Below are positions 35,276-44,849 of a stretch of 64,000 nucleotides of DNA, piece after piece. Source of the stretch: JBBRBB01 sp963830175 (GTDB taxonomy: Bacteria > Bacteroidota > Bacteroidia > Chitinophagales > Chitinophagaceae). The translations under genes and the position numbers were made by a program. Below the pieces are notes generated by a model that searched no databases, was not told the origin of the DNA, and worked only from the letters and a program-made list of their open reading frames with translations. The DNA lies in assembly GCA_963830175.1 (NCBI GenBank), contig CAWHKV010000002.1, positions 372,001 to 436,000 of the forward strand, in the 5' to 3' direction. Positions within the stretch are counted from its first letter, which is position 1. Each line of letters starts with the position of its first letter.

Positions 35276-36313
35276 TCACAGTTTCATTTTGGCTATTCTG
35301 CCGTTCTTTCCCACCAAGAAAACCCAGGTACTATTCTTTGCAGCCCTGCACGCATGAAAGCTTTCATCTGAAAGATGAGACCAGTCTATGCCGCCATTAT
35401 AGGACACATCTATACCACTGGTTCCACAGCTTACGAGTAACTCAGGTGTTACAAACGTAACGCTGCTTTTGTAACCTTTTGGCGGTGTAAGGGGTTCTGT
35501 AAACAACAACCTGTTGTTTTGATAATTTACCAGTATACAATTTTTTTCAGAAGATTTGGGGTTATTAAAGTCTCCCCCAACGATCACGATTTTTTTATTG
35601 GTGGCATTTACTGCAAGTGCATTTGCACCCTTCGATTCAGCGCCTTGCTGCATATTTATATCCACAGGAAATCCATTAAAAAACAACCTCGATTTCATGC
35701 CGCCAGTAACTAAAAAAATATTAAACCCACCGGCATCATTGGTTATGTTTACATTACTTCCGCTGGAGGCGAACATGGCTTCTCCGTTTTCTACCAGGTA
35801 GCTGTTTTTTGCATCTTCAATTTTACTCCAGTGCTTGCCTTTATCACCTGTGGTGGCAATAAATATTTTATTGTTAATAGGATCGCCTACTACCATGCCA
35901 TTTCCTTTTTCATCAAAATCCATGGCGTCTAGAAACATACCTTTTGTATCATCTTTAAACACTTCCTTCCAACTTTTGCCACCGTCTTTTGTTCTTAAAA
36001 TAATTGCTGGTTCCGCAATCCCTATAATGATCGCATTTTGCTCATCAAAAGCATGCACATCCCTGAAATCTCTTTTATCAAAACCCTTTACACTATTGTA
36101 AATAAAATTTTTACCTCCATCCACCGAACGTGCTACCATTCCATTACTCCCACTTGCCCAAATAACATTTTCATTCACTACACTTAATCCGCGTAAACTT
36201 GTTTGTACGTTGCTGTCTAATATATTTATAACGGGCTGCGCTTTTACGGTTAATACATAGAGACCAAGGAAAAATATTAAAATGGTTTGTCTTAAGTTTT
36301 TAGTGAGTTTCAT
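35276..36313 (-). CDS. Secreted YCF48/BNR-repeat beta-propeller-like protein
   Basis: 345 residues with a signal peptide (MKLTKNLRQTILIFFLGL start, cleaved after VKAQ). Four or more repeats carry Asp-box-like motifs: SVDGGKNF (about residue 66), TKDGGKSWKEVF (about 110), TGDKGKHWSKI (about 155), SYNGGIDWSHLSD (about 305). The fold is a sialidase/YCF48-type beta-propeller; such proteins are often called photosystem II assembly-like or oxidoreductase in Bacteroidota, with no known reaction. It overlaps the end of the YkgJ gene by 14 bases on the same strand. Confidence 0.8.
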   Translation of the reverse strand: MKLTKNLRQTILIFFLGLYVLTVKAQPVINILDSNVQTSLRGLSVVNENVIWASGSNGMVARSVDGGKNFIYNSVKGFDKRDFRDVHAFDEQNAIIIGIAEPAIILRTKDGGKSWKEVFKDDTKGMFLDAMDFDEKGNGMVVGDPINNKIFIATTGDKGKHWSKIEDAKNSYLVENGEAMFASSGSNVNITNDAGGFNIFLVTGGMKSRLFFNGFPVDINMQQGAESKGANALAVNATNKKIVIVGGDFNNPKSSEKNCILVNYQNNRLLFTEPLTPPKGYKSSVTFVTPELLVSCGTSGIDVSYNGGIDWSHLSDESFHACRAAKNSTWVFLVGKNGRIAKMKL

Positions 36314-36818
36314 TTACTATTTCTTTTTTAAAATGTAATTCTGTTTTTAATTTTTCAACCACATTAAACACAATAGGGCATCGTTTATAACTGTCCATAA
36401 TACTAAAAAGCCTTTTATTAAAACCCGGAATATCTAAATGCGGAAACTGCCTGCAGCCATCAGGGCGAGCCTCATAAACAGTGCATTTATTACAGGATAA
36501 AAAGTGACATGGAATTGTGTTAAACACGGAAACACCACCGTAGGAGGTTTCTATATATGTTTCATTAAAAATACCTTCATCCATTTGCAGGTGTGCTGCG
36601 AGTCTCTGCTTGTCATCGTCCTCCACATTTATTATTAAACTGCGGCAGCAATTTCCGCATGCAGTACAATCTATTTGTTCTGAAACAAAGTTGTTTAATG
36701 TAAAAACTTTGCGATCTACAACATCCACTTCAAATTTTTCAAGGAAAAGGGAAAATTCATAATTTTCTTCTTCAACAGATGCTGCAAAATTGGCTATGGT
36801 GTGTAGGTTGGTAACCAT
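36300..36818 (-). CDS. YkgJ family cysteine-cluster protein
   Basis: 172 residues. Cysteines arranged as CTACGNCCR (about residues 49-57), then CHFLSCNKCTVYEARPDGCRQF (in parts, about 103-124) define the YkgJ/UPF0153 cluster, presumed to bind zinc or an iron-sulfur centre. Function of the family is unknown. Co-directional with the propeller protein downstream, which it overlaps, and with the transglutaminase protein 51 bases upstream. Confidence 0.87.
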   Translation of the reverse strand: MVTNLHTIANFAASVEEENYEFSLFLEKFEVDVVDRKVFTLNNFVSEQIDCTACGNCCRSLIINVEDDDKQRLAAHLQMDEGIFNETYIETSYGGVSVFNTIPCHFLSCNKCTVYEARPDGCRQFPHLDIPGFNKRLFSIMDSYKRCPIVFNVVEKLKTELHFKKEIVNETH

Positions 36819-36869
36819 GGGGCCTGCAAGATAAAATTTTACTGAGCCTTTTTTGTTAAGGAATTTGCA

Positions 36870-37775
36870 TTAAAGATCAATAACAAGTTTAATCTTGTTA
36901 TTCAGGTAAGGTCCCCCGGGATAACGGGCTGTGTAATCGAGGTTTATCCAATATTCCCCATTGCTTTCATGATAGTGAATCTGGTCAATTTTTTTATCCG
37001 CGTATAGTTGAATAATTGCTTGTTGTAAAATATTAAAATCCTTTTTATTGCCCACGTACATTTCAGGGTACATATGCCCCTCGACAATTACCAACCTGCA
37101 TTTTGCCCCAATACTCATCATGCATGCAGCCATTAAAATACTATGGTCATCACAATCGCCACCTAATCCATTTAAAATGGTTTCCCTTGGTGTGGCATAG
37201 TATTCATCCCGCAGGGCATCAGGAACATATTTAAACTGGTTGTTTATGAATTTGAAAAGGGATAGCGGGCGAACAAGTAACCCATATTTAGCCTCATATT
37301 CATCAAAATATTGCAGCGAATGCTGTACAGAAAAGTTTCGAACAACAGAATCGTTGTATATTACTTTGCTTCGAACGAGGCGGCTGGTTCTGCCTGCAGC
37401 ATTTTCAAAAAGTTTTGGATTTACGCTAATACCATCAGTCTGTTTTTCTTCTCTCACCATCCAATTTTTGTATGTGAGGGTCTTATAATCATTAAAAACA
37501 TGGGTAAATCCATAACCGGCGGCATATTCATTATATGCCAATAGTACAATCAACAAAATTAATAAAGGCAATATCAGCGGTCTTACCAACCAAATAATTA
37601 ACTGCACAAATATTATAGAGAGAATAACGGAAATTACCAGATCCAGGTTATAACCATTGATCTGCAAAATGGGTATATACCTGCAGATAAATGGCGCGAG
37701 GGGAATAATTATTAAAATCGCAGCCAGGTATATAAAAAATTGCTGGGTTGCGCTGTGTCTCCGGGAATTATCCAT
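36870..37775 (-). CDS. Membrane-anchored transglutaminase-like protein
   Basis: 301 residues from the ATG at 37775 (the frame opens at a TTG 18 bases upstream). Three hydrophobic segments (about 12-95) anchor a papain-like domain with GGDCDDHSILMAACMMSIG (about residue 210; catalytic Cys), the His in VEGHMYPEMYV (about 238) and a Asp in WINLDYTA (about 280), giving a complete transglutaminase triad. Likely a peptidase or cross-linking enzyme facing the periplasm; substrate unknown. Confidence 0.82.
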   Translation of the reverse strand: MDNSRRHSATQQFFIYLAAILIIIPLAPFICRYIPILQINGYNLDLVISVILSIIFVQLIIWLVRPLILPLLILLIVLLAYNEYAAGYGFTHVFNDYKTLTYKNWMVREEKQTDGISVNPKLFENAAGRTSRLVRSKVIYNDSVVRNFSVQHSLQYFDEYEAKYGLLVRPLSLFKFINNQFKYVPDALRDEYYATPRETILNGLGGDCDDHSILMAACMMSIGAKCRLVIVEGHMYPEMYVGNKKDFNILQQAIIQLYADKKIDQIHYHESNGEYWINLDYTARYPGGPYLNNKIKLVIDL

Positions 37776-37904
37776 AAATAAATCTATCTGCAATTACGGT
37801 TAAACGCAGGTAAATATTGTTAAATCACCCTTTCAAATTAGTTGATATACACATTTATCCATTTTTTGTAGAAAAACAAAAATGGGTAAAGCCCACTGCA
37901 GGAT

Positions 37905-37912
37905 TAAATTTG
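37905..37912 (+). promoter_or_regulatory. Candidate -7 element (TAAATTTG) upstream of parE
   Basis: Exact TAnnTTTG match about 77 bases before the parE ATG in the divergent intergenic region 37776-37988. The -33 position at N19 reads ATGG, a poor match, so this is tentative. Confidence 0.3.
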
Positions 37913-37988
37913 CGTTACCCGGTGCATGCCATAAACCACATTAAAGTAATGCCCCGAATTGTAAACAATATTCTATAAATACATAAGG

Positions 37989-39911
37989 ATGGCAGAAACT
38001 AAAGACAAAACAATTTTTGCGTATACTGAAGACAGTATTGTTAGCCTTGACTGGAGGGAACATATTCGTCTGCGCCCGGGCATGTACATAGGTAAGTTGG
38101 GTGATGGCTCATCTCCCGATGATGGTATTTATGTGTTGATAAAAGAAGTGGTAGACAATTGTATTGATGAACACATGATGGGGCATGGACGCCATATAGA
38201 TATTACCATTGATGGAAAAACTGTTACAGTACGCGATTACGGTCGCGGTATTCCACTTGGCAAGGTGGTTGATGTGGTAAGCCGTATAAACACCGGTGCA
38301 AAGTATGATAGCAAAGTTTTTCAAAAAAGTGTAGGATTAAACGGTGTAGGAACCAAAGCTGTAAATGCACTTAGTAATTATTTTAAGGTAGAAAGTTTTC
38401 GTGAAGGCAAAGTAAAAGCAGCTGAGTTTGAGCGGGGTGTTCTTACCAAAGAATTTAAAGAAACCAAAACGGGCGAAGATAATGGTACACTCATCACCTT
38501 TATTCCCGACGAACAAATATTTAAAAACTTTCATTACATACACGAATACCTGGATAACCAGCTATGGAATTATTGCTATCTGAATGCAGGGTTGGTAATA
38601 AACCTGAATGGCAAAAGGTATGTAAGCAAGAATGGATTACTTGATCTTTTGCAGCGCAAAACAAATGAGGATGAATTGCTGTACCCAATAATACATTTAA
38701 AGGGTGAGGATATAGAAATTGCATTAACACATAACAACGATTACGGGGAAGATATTTTTTCTTTTGTAAACGGACAGTATACCACGCAGGGCGGTACCCA
38801 TCAGCAGGCATTCAGGGAAGGCTTTGTAAAAACAATCCGTGATTTTTATAAAAAAGATTACGATGCAGCAGACATTCGCCAAAGCATAGTGGCTGCGGTT
38901 TCTGTGCGCGTGCAGGAGCCGGTTTTTGAAAGCCAGACTAAAACAAAACTGGGAAGCTTTATAGTGTATGATGGCGGCCCAAGTATGAAGAACTTTGTGG
39001 GTGACTTTCTTTCGAAAGAACTGGATAATTTTCTGCATCGCAATACAAATGCAGCAGAAGCGCTTAAGAAAAAAATTGAACGGAATGAGAAGGAAAGAAA
39101 AGAATTAAGCGGTATAAAAAAACTTGCCAATGAGCGGGCAAAAAAAGCAAACCTTCATAATAAAAAATTGCGCGATTGCCGCTTTCATTATAACGATGAA
39201 CCTACAGGCAAAGACAAAAACAACTTACTGGAAAAACAAAAAGAGTCTACCATTTTTATTACAGAAGGCGATAGTGCCAGTGGTTCAATAACAAAGGCTC
39301 GTAACGTAGAAACACAGGCAGTATTTAGCCTGCGGGGTAAACCCTTAAATTGTTTTGGGTTAACAAAAAAGATCGTTTACGAAAATGAGGAGTTTAACCT
39401 GTTACAGCATGCACTTAATATAGAAGACGGGTTAGATGGATTACGGTACAATAAAATTGTAATTGCAACCGATGCTGATGTTGATGGTATGCACATTCGA
39501 TTACTTATTATGACTTTCTTTCTTCAATTCTTTCCAGACCTGGTAAAGAAAGATCATGTATATATTTTGGAAACACCATTATTCAGAGTTCGTAATATGC
39601 CGGGCAAACAACGCGGAAAACAGGAAACCATTTATTGTTATAGTGAAACGGAAAAGCAGGCAGCTGTAAAGAAATTAGGCGGAAAGCCAGAGATCACCAG
39701 GTTTAAAGGTTTGGGTGAAATTTCTCCCGATGAATTTGAAAACTTTATAAGTGATGACGGAATAAAACTGCAACCTGTTATTTTAGAACAGGGCGATCAC
39801 ATTCAGGGATTATTATCTTATTACATGGGTAAGAATACACAAGAAAGACAAGAGTTTATTATAGATAATCTTAAGGTGGAACTGGATGTGATACATGAAT
39901 CAGCTAACTAA
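37989..39911 (+). CDS. parE: DNA topoisomerase IV subunit B
   Basis: ATPase subunit of the chromosome-decatenating type IIA topoisomerase. 640 residues: GHKL ATPase domain with RLRPGMYIG (about 27) and VDNCIDEHMMG (about 55), GLNGVGTKAVNAL (about 114), then the TOPRIM domain with TEGDSASG (about 425) and DADVDGMHIR (about 495). ParE rather than GyrB because of the adjacent parC-type subunit and no GyrB-like insertion. Heads a parE - DUF1835 - parC group; a TAAATTTG -7-like box is at 37905-37912. Confidence 0.94.
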   Translation: MAETKDKTIFAYTEDSIVSLDWREHIRLRPGMYIGKLGDGSSPDDGIYVLIKEVVDNCIDEHMMGHGRHIDITIDGKTVTVRDYGRGIPLGKVVDVVSRINTGAKYDSKVFQKSVGLNGVGTKAVNALSNYFKVESFREGKVKAAEFERGVLTKEFKETKTGEDNGTLITFIPDEQIFKNFHYIHEYLDNQLWNYCYLNAGLVINLNGKRYVSKNGLLDLLQRKTNEDELLYPIIHLKGEDIEIALTHNNDYGEDIFSFVNGQYTTQGGTHQQAFREGFVKTIRDFYKKDYDAADIRQSIVAAVSVRVQEPVFESQTKTKLGSFIVYDGGPSMKNFVGDFLSKELDNFLHRNTNAAEALKKKIERNEKERKELSGIKKLANERAKKANLHNKKLRDCRFHYNDEPTGKDKNNLLEKQKESTIFITEGDSASGSITKARNVETQAVFSLRGKPLNCFGLTKKIVYENEEFNLLQHALNIEDGLDGLRYNKIVIATDADVDGMHIRLLIMTFFLQFFPDLVKKDHVYILETPLFRVRNMPGKQRGKQETIYCYSETEKQAAVKKLGGKPEITRFKGLGEISPDEFENFISDDGIKLQPVILEQGDHIQGLLSYYMGKNTQERQEFIIDNLKVELDVIHESAN

Positions 39912-39929
39912 AAAAATAAGGACCAAATT

Positions 39930-40754
39930 ATGATACACCTGGTATTTCAACAGGCCGATGTGGAAACATTGAAAAAAGCAATTGAACTAGATGAAAATTT
40001 GCAGGGTGAAGTTGTGGAAATAAAAGATGACTTTGCTGTGGGACCGTTAGAAAATATTTTAAATGATGAAGGTTATAATAATCGCTTAGAATGGTGGAAA
40101 GAACTTTTACAATTTTCACATTATGCAGAAAACTTAGGATCCTTTGATGACCGGAAAACGGTTCAGGAAATCAAACAAAAGTTATCAGCCAACGACGAAG
40201 AGCGATTGTGGATTTGGATGGGGCAAAACCAACATGATGTGTGCGGTTATTACTGGCTTATTGGGCAATTAAAAGAGTTTCAAAAACAGGTTTTTATTTT
40301 ATACCTCAATAACCTTCCTTTCATAAATGAAAAAGGCGGCATTTTTTATCCTTCAACCATACACGAAATTCAACCTAAAGAATTTTTAAAAGCCAAAAGA
40401 CTGGCGAGACCCGTTACCCTAAGTGAATTTGAAATTGACCCGGATGAATGGAAAAAACTTGTATCCGAAAATGAGATGGTAAGAATACTTGAGGGTGGAA
40501 AAAAGATAGTGAGCAAACCTGTTGATTATTATGATAAAGAACTTATAAGTACCGTCACGGCTGAGCCACAGAAAGTACAGAAAACACTGCATCAATTTTT
40601 TTCAAAAGCGAAAATTAAAACTGGCGATGTTTTTCTTGTATGGCGTTTGCGCGAAATGATTGAAGATGGAAAATTAGAGTTTGTAGGAGAATGGGAAAAA
40701 GGGTGGAAAGAAATTTCTATTATGTTGCCTGCTGGGGCTTCGCAGAAAGGTTAA
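39930..40754 (+). CDS. DUF1835 domain protein, function unknown
   Basis: 274 residues. The N-terminal ~120 residues (IHLVFQQADVETLKKAI, then DDFAVGPL) match the DUF1835 pattern, and the second half carries a DUF3658-like helical part. No catalytic motif is recognised and no membrane segment is present. It is wedged between parE (18-base gap) and parC (18-base gap), all on the same strand, so it is almost certainly co-expressed with topoisomerase IV. Confidence 0.85.
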   Translation: MIHLVFQQADVETLKKAIELDENLQGEVVEIKDDFAVGPLENILNDEGYNNRLEWWKELLQFSHYAENLGSFDDRKTVQEIKQKLSANDEERLWIWMGQNQHDVCGYYWLIGQLKEFQKQVFILYLNNLPFINEKGGIFYPSTIHEIQPKEFLKAKRLARPVTLSEFEIDPDEWKKLVSENEMVRILEGGKKIVSKPVDYYDKELISTVTAEPQKVQKTLHQFFSKAKIKTGDVFLVWRLREMIEDGKLEFVGEWEKGWKEISIMLPAGASQKG

Positions 40755-40772
40755 TAAAACTGTTACAACAAA

Positions 40773-43289
40773 ATGGCAAAGTCAGACAATAACGGAAGCG
40801 TTGTATTAAACGATAATGGAGTTCAGGGGCAATATAAAACTTGGTTTCTGGATTATGCCAGTTACGTAATACTTGAACGCGCCGTTCCTGCAATTGAAGA
40901 TGGATTAAAACCTGTTCAGCGCCGTATTCTCCATTCTATGAAAGAAATGGATGATGGTCGTTTTAACAAGGTCGCAAATATTATCGGTCAAAGTATGCAG
41001 TATCACCCCCATGGCGATGCAAGTATAGGCGAGGCTTTGGTAAATATGGGTCAGAAAGACTTGCTTATAGAAACCCAGGGTAACTGGGGTGATGCCCGTA
41101 CCGGGGATGATGCTGCAGCACCGCGATATATTGAAGCGCGACTTTCAAAACTCGCATTAGAAATTGCATTTAATGCAAAAACAACAAACTGGCAATTAAG
41201 CTACGATGGCAGAAAGCAGGAGCCTGTAACACTGCCTATGAAATTTCCTTTATTAATGGCGCAGGGCGCAGAGGGCATTGCAGTTGGACTTTCAACCAAA
41301 ATACTTCCGCACAATTTTAATGAGTTATGTGAAGCATCTATAAAACATTTGCGTGGTAAAAAGTTTGAATTGTTTCCTGATTTTCAAACGGGCGGAATGA
41401 TTGATGTTTCAAATTATAACGAAGGTAAGCGAGGTGGCAAGGTGCGCGTACGCGCAATTATAGAAGAGCTTGATAAGAAAACATTGGCTATTAGAAGCGT
41501 GCCCTATGGTGTAACCACATCTTCATTAGAAGAAAATATTGCAAAGGCAACAGAAGCCGGAAAGATCAAAATAAAAAAAGTAACAGATATTACCGCAAAA
41601 GAGGTAGAGATACAAATAGAACTTGCTGCGGGTATTTCACCCGATATAACAATTGATGCTTTGTATGCATTCACCGATTGTGAAGTAAGTATATCGCCTA
41701 ACGCATGTGTTATTGTTGATCATAAGCCGCGGTTTATGAGTGTGCATGAGCTGCTTAAAATTTCAACAGACAATACAAAGAATTTATTAAAAAGAGAGTT
41801 AGAGATACGGTTGGGAGAACTGGAAGAAAAGTGGCATTACACTTCTCTAGAAAAAATATTCTTTGAAGAAAAGATTTATAAAGAACTCGAAAAGAAGCAT
41901 GCTACATGGGAAAAAGTGATTGAAGCGATTGACAAAGCATTTACACCATTTAAGAAAAAATTAAAAAGGGAAATTAAGCGGGAAGATATTTTGAAGCTTA
42001 CTGAGAAACCCGTAAGACGAATTTACAAACTGGACATTGATGAACTAAATGATCAAATAAAAAATATTGATACTGAAATTAAACAGGTAAAGTTTGATCT
42101 AGATCACCTTACTGATTATGCCGTAAAATATTTTGAGGATCTTTTAAAAAAGCACGGAAAAGGCAGGGAGCGTAAGACAGAAATAAAACTATTCGATACA
42201 ATTCAGGCTAAACAGGTAGCGATTGCCAATACCAAATTGTTTATGAACCGTGATGAAGGTTTCATTGGCACAAGTTTAAAGAAAGATGAATTTGTATGTG
42301 AATGTTCTGACCTTGATGATATTGTGGCATTCACCAAATCTGGTATTATGAAGGTGGTGCGGGTGGCAGATAAAGTTTTTATAGGAAAAGATATTTTGTA
42401 TGCGGCAATATTTAAGAAGAATGACGAACGCACCATTTACAACATGATGTACCTGGATGGAAAATCAGGAACCACTTACGCAAAGCGCTTTAATGTTACA
42501 GGTGTTACAAGAGATAAAGAATACAATCTAACCAAAGGCACGGATAAAAGTAAGGTTCACTATTTAAGTGTTAATCCCAACGGCGAGGCAGAGGTAGTAA
42601 GGGTTTTACTTAGTCCTAACAGTTCCGCACGCAACAAAGAACTGGAATATTATTTTGAAGAGCTTGAAATAAAAGGTCGTGGCAGCATGGGCAACATAGT
42701 ATCAAAGTATCCCGTTAAAAGTGTTAAGTTTAAAGAACAGGGGCGCTCTACTCTCGAGGGTCAGAAACTTTGGTTCGATGATAAGTTTGGCAGGTTAAAT
42801 ACAGATGAAAAAGGCATTTTTATTAGCGCTTTTGAACCCGATAATAAGATTATTATTTTCTTTCGCGATGGTTATTACGAAGTAATAAATCAAGACCTGA
42901 ACAGGCGTTTAGATGCGGACAAAATAGTAGCCGTAAAAAAGCTGGAAGACAATACCATTATCTCCGCTGTGTATGCTGATATGGATAAGAAGCAATTCAA
43001 TGTTAAGCGTTTTAAAATTGAAACATCTACCATCAATTCAAAATTTCTATGCATAAAGGAAGGGGATGGAAATTATCTGGAAACAGTTACAACCGATGAA
43101 GATCCTTTGTTATTATTTGAGAAGGGTAGGGGCGCACAAATAAGCCGGATAAAATATAAGATCGGAAAAAATGTACCTGTCAGTGGCTGGAAAACTGTAG
43201 GTGTTCGTTTAGACGATTACAGCAAGTCGGCTTCCATGCATTGGGTTGAAGCAAAAGGTGAGAATAAACAGGCCGCGTTATTTGAGTAA
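40773..43289 (+). CDS. parC: DNA topoisomerase IV subunit A
   Basis: DNA breakage-reunion subunit, 838 residues. Motifs LDYASYVILERAVPAIEDGLKPVQRR (in parts, about 27-52), a fluoroquinolone-region helix HPHGDASIGEAL (about 78-90) and the catalytic tyrosine in AAPRYIEARLSK (about residue 119). The coiled-coil tower follows (about 340-480), then a C-terminal beta-pinwheel shorter than GyrA's and without a GyrA-box, consistent with ParC. Confidence 0.95.
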   Translation: MAKSDNNGSVVLNDNGVQGQYKTWFLDYASYVILERAVPAIEDGLKPVQRRILHSMKEMDDGRFNKVANIIGQSMQYHPHGDASIGEALVNMGQKDLLIETQGNWGDARTGDDAAAPRYIEARLSKLALEIAFNAKTTNWQLSYDGRKQEPVTLPMKFPLLMAQGAEGIAVGLSTKILPHNFNELCEASIKHLRGKKFELFPDFQTGGMIDVSNYNEGKRGGKVRVRAIIEELDKKTLAIRSVPYGVTTSSLEENIAKATEAGKIKIKKVTDITAKEVEIQIELAAGISPDITIDALYAFTDCEVSISPNACVIVDHKPRFMSVHELLKISTDNTKNLLKRELEIRLGELEEKWHYTSLEKIFFEEKIYKELEKKHATWEKVIEAIDKAFTPFKKKLKREIKREDILKLTEKPVRRIYKLDIDELNDQIKNIDTEIKQVKFDLDHLTDYAVKYFEDLLKKHGKGRERKTEIKLFDTIQAKQVAIANTKLFMNRDEGFIGTSLKKDEFVCECSDLDDIVAFTKSGIMKVVRVADKVFIGKDILYAAIFKKNDERTIYNMMYLDGKSGTTYAKRFNVTGVTRDKEYNLTKGTDKSKVHYLSVNPNGEAEVVRVLLSPNSSARNKELEYYFEELEIKGRGSMGNIVSKYPVKSVKFKEQGRSTLEGQKLWFDDKFGRLNTDEKGIFISAFEPDNKIIIFFRDGYYEVINQDLNRRLDADKIVAVKKLEDNTIISAVYADMDKKQFNVKRFKIETSTINSKFLCIKEGDGNYLETVTTDEDPLLLFEKGRGAQISRIKYKIGKNVPVSGWKTVGVRLDDYSKSASMHWVEAKGENKQAALFE

Positions 43290-43323
43290 AGCAATATAGT
43301 ATTGGCATAATATTCCTTTTCAT

Positions 43324-44389
43324 TTAAGCTTTTCTGCCAAAGCCTGGGCATCTTGATGATCTTAAATCCGGGTTGCTGGAGTTTATTATATTTTGATAAG
43401 ATAGTGTTAACTCGAATCCACCTCTCGCCTGAGATGCAACGACCAATTTACTTATATTCACATCATAACTTGCTCCAATTATAAAACTGGACATTTGCAT
43501 TTGTATCACCGGTATTATAGCATCATCCCACCTATATAAAATACCCCCTGTTATAGCGTAATCATTATCCCCTACATAGGGGAAATAGCGTTTAAGTAAA
43601 ATTCCTGTTTGAAAAGTGCTTTCATTAATATTTTCGAAATTAATTCCGTATTCACAAAAGTAATCACCATATATTATTAGATCATTTAAATCTGAAATGG
43701 AATAAGACAACCCTGCATTAAATGAAACCTTTTTATTAAGTGTTATTTGATTGCCTTCAAAAAAACCCACTTTTGGATTGGAGATATGAAAAAGTCCGGC
43801 ACCCAGGTAATAGTCTGCGTTTTCATTAAAGGAGCTACTTAAACTAACACCCGTTGATATGTCAAAATAATCTACACTGGTTTTATTAAAAACTTGGTTT
43901 GTCATAGGCAACACACTAAATACTCCATTGCTTTGTGCAAAAAATTGATCACCTAAAATAAGCTTAGATGGGTCAAATCTTTGCTGCCTAATACCTCCCA
44001 TAAATGCCCCTGAAATAAAAGTATTTTCTGCAACCCTTACACTAAGATTTAATGCAGGAAGGAATTGTAATGCACTAAACTCTGATGTACCCGCAATATC
44101 ATTTAATAATTGCAAACCCAATGTTGCAGTAACATTGTCATTCATTATATGAAAGGGAAATTTTATTTCAGAGCTAAATCCAAAGGTCCGGTAAGGAACG
44201 GTTACGCTTTGCCATTGATTTCTATATGAACCTGTAATACGTACATCACCAGAAAAAATTCCAAGCTAATGCTGGATTCCGGAGAAGCGGCTGGTCATAG
44301 AATTGTGAAAACCCAACGTCTTGCCCATCTGCTTTAATGTTCAATAGAGACAAAAGAAAATATAATAATAAAAAAGTAACCTTCTTCAT
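43324..44389 (-). CDS. PorP/SprF family T9SS outer-membrane protein, frameshifted near its N-terminus
   Basis: Beta-barrel protein that receives T9SS type-B cargo at the outer membrane. The true start is the ATG at 44389 (signal peptide, then DVGFSQFYDQPLLRNPALA). The frame breaks after NPALA: removing one A from the AA at 44263-44264 restores GIFSGDVRITGSYRNQW, the family sequence, and joins the long open part that runs to 43324 (ORF start at 44145 is an artefact of the break). The C-terminus LRSSRCPGFGRKA is also typical. The stop of the giant adhesin is only 5 bases upstream, so the two are an operon. Confidence 0.85.
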
Positions 44390-44394
44390 AAGTA

Positions 44395-44715
44395 TTATTT
44401 TATAAGGGTAACGTTACCATGTTTTGAAAAGGGTATCCCATTTTCGCATATAACATTTAAAGTATAGACATATACTCCTGCATCAGCGGGTTTGCCATAA
44501 ATTGTTCCATCCCAACCAAAAGATGGATCATTTGGTGGAAAATTATTCTGCTCAAACACAATTTTGCCCCAACGGTTAAAAACCCTTAAAGATTTTACCG
44601 AAGAAATGCCTGATGACCTAATTGTAAATCTTGTATTAGCAGGAATATTACTTGAAGGTGTAAAAGCATTAGGAATAAAAACCTGAGTATTTTCACAAAA
44701 TACTTTTACACACAT
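44395..44715 (-). CDS. Adhesin fragment: T9SS type-B C-terminal sorting domain
   Basis: 106-residue open frame with the gliding-motility-associated C-terminal domain: IPNAFTPSSNIPANTRF, LRVFNRWGKIVFEQNN, GWDGTIYGKPADAGVYVY and a final KHGNVTLIK. The frame continues upstream without a start to about 44872, where one T is missing from a run of six (44867-44872). Directs secretion by the type IX system. Confidence 0.8.
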   Translation of the reverse strand: MCVKVFCENTQVFIPNAFTPSSNIPANTRFTIRSSGISSVKSLRVFNRWGKIVFEQNNFPPNDPSFGWDGTIYGKPADAGVYVYTLNVICENGIPFSKHGNVTLIK

Positions 44716-44849
44716 TGTATCACTTCCAGAACAACCATATTTGTTGGTAGCTTTAACTGTATAACAAGTATTATTTTTTACTGTTGCTACGGGTAATGAG
44801 CAACTAGGGTCATTGCATAAAATATCCTGCGATGGAGACCAATCATATT

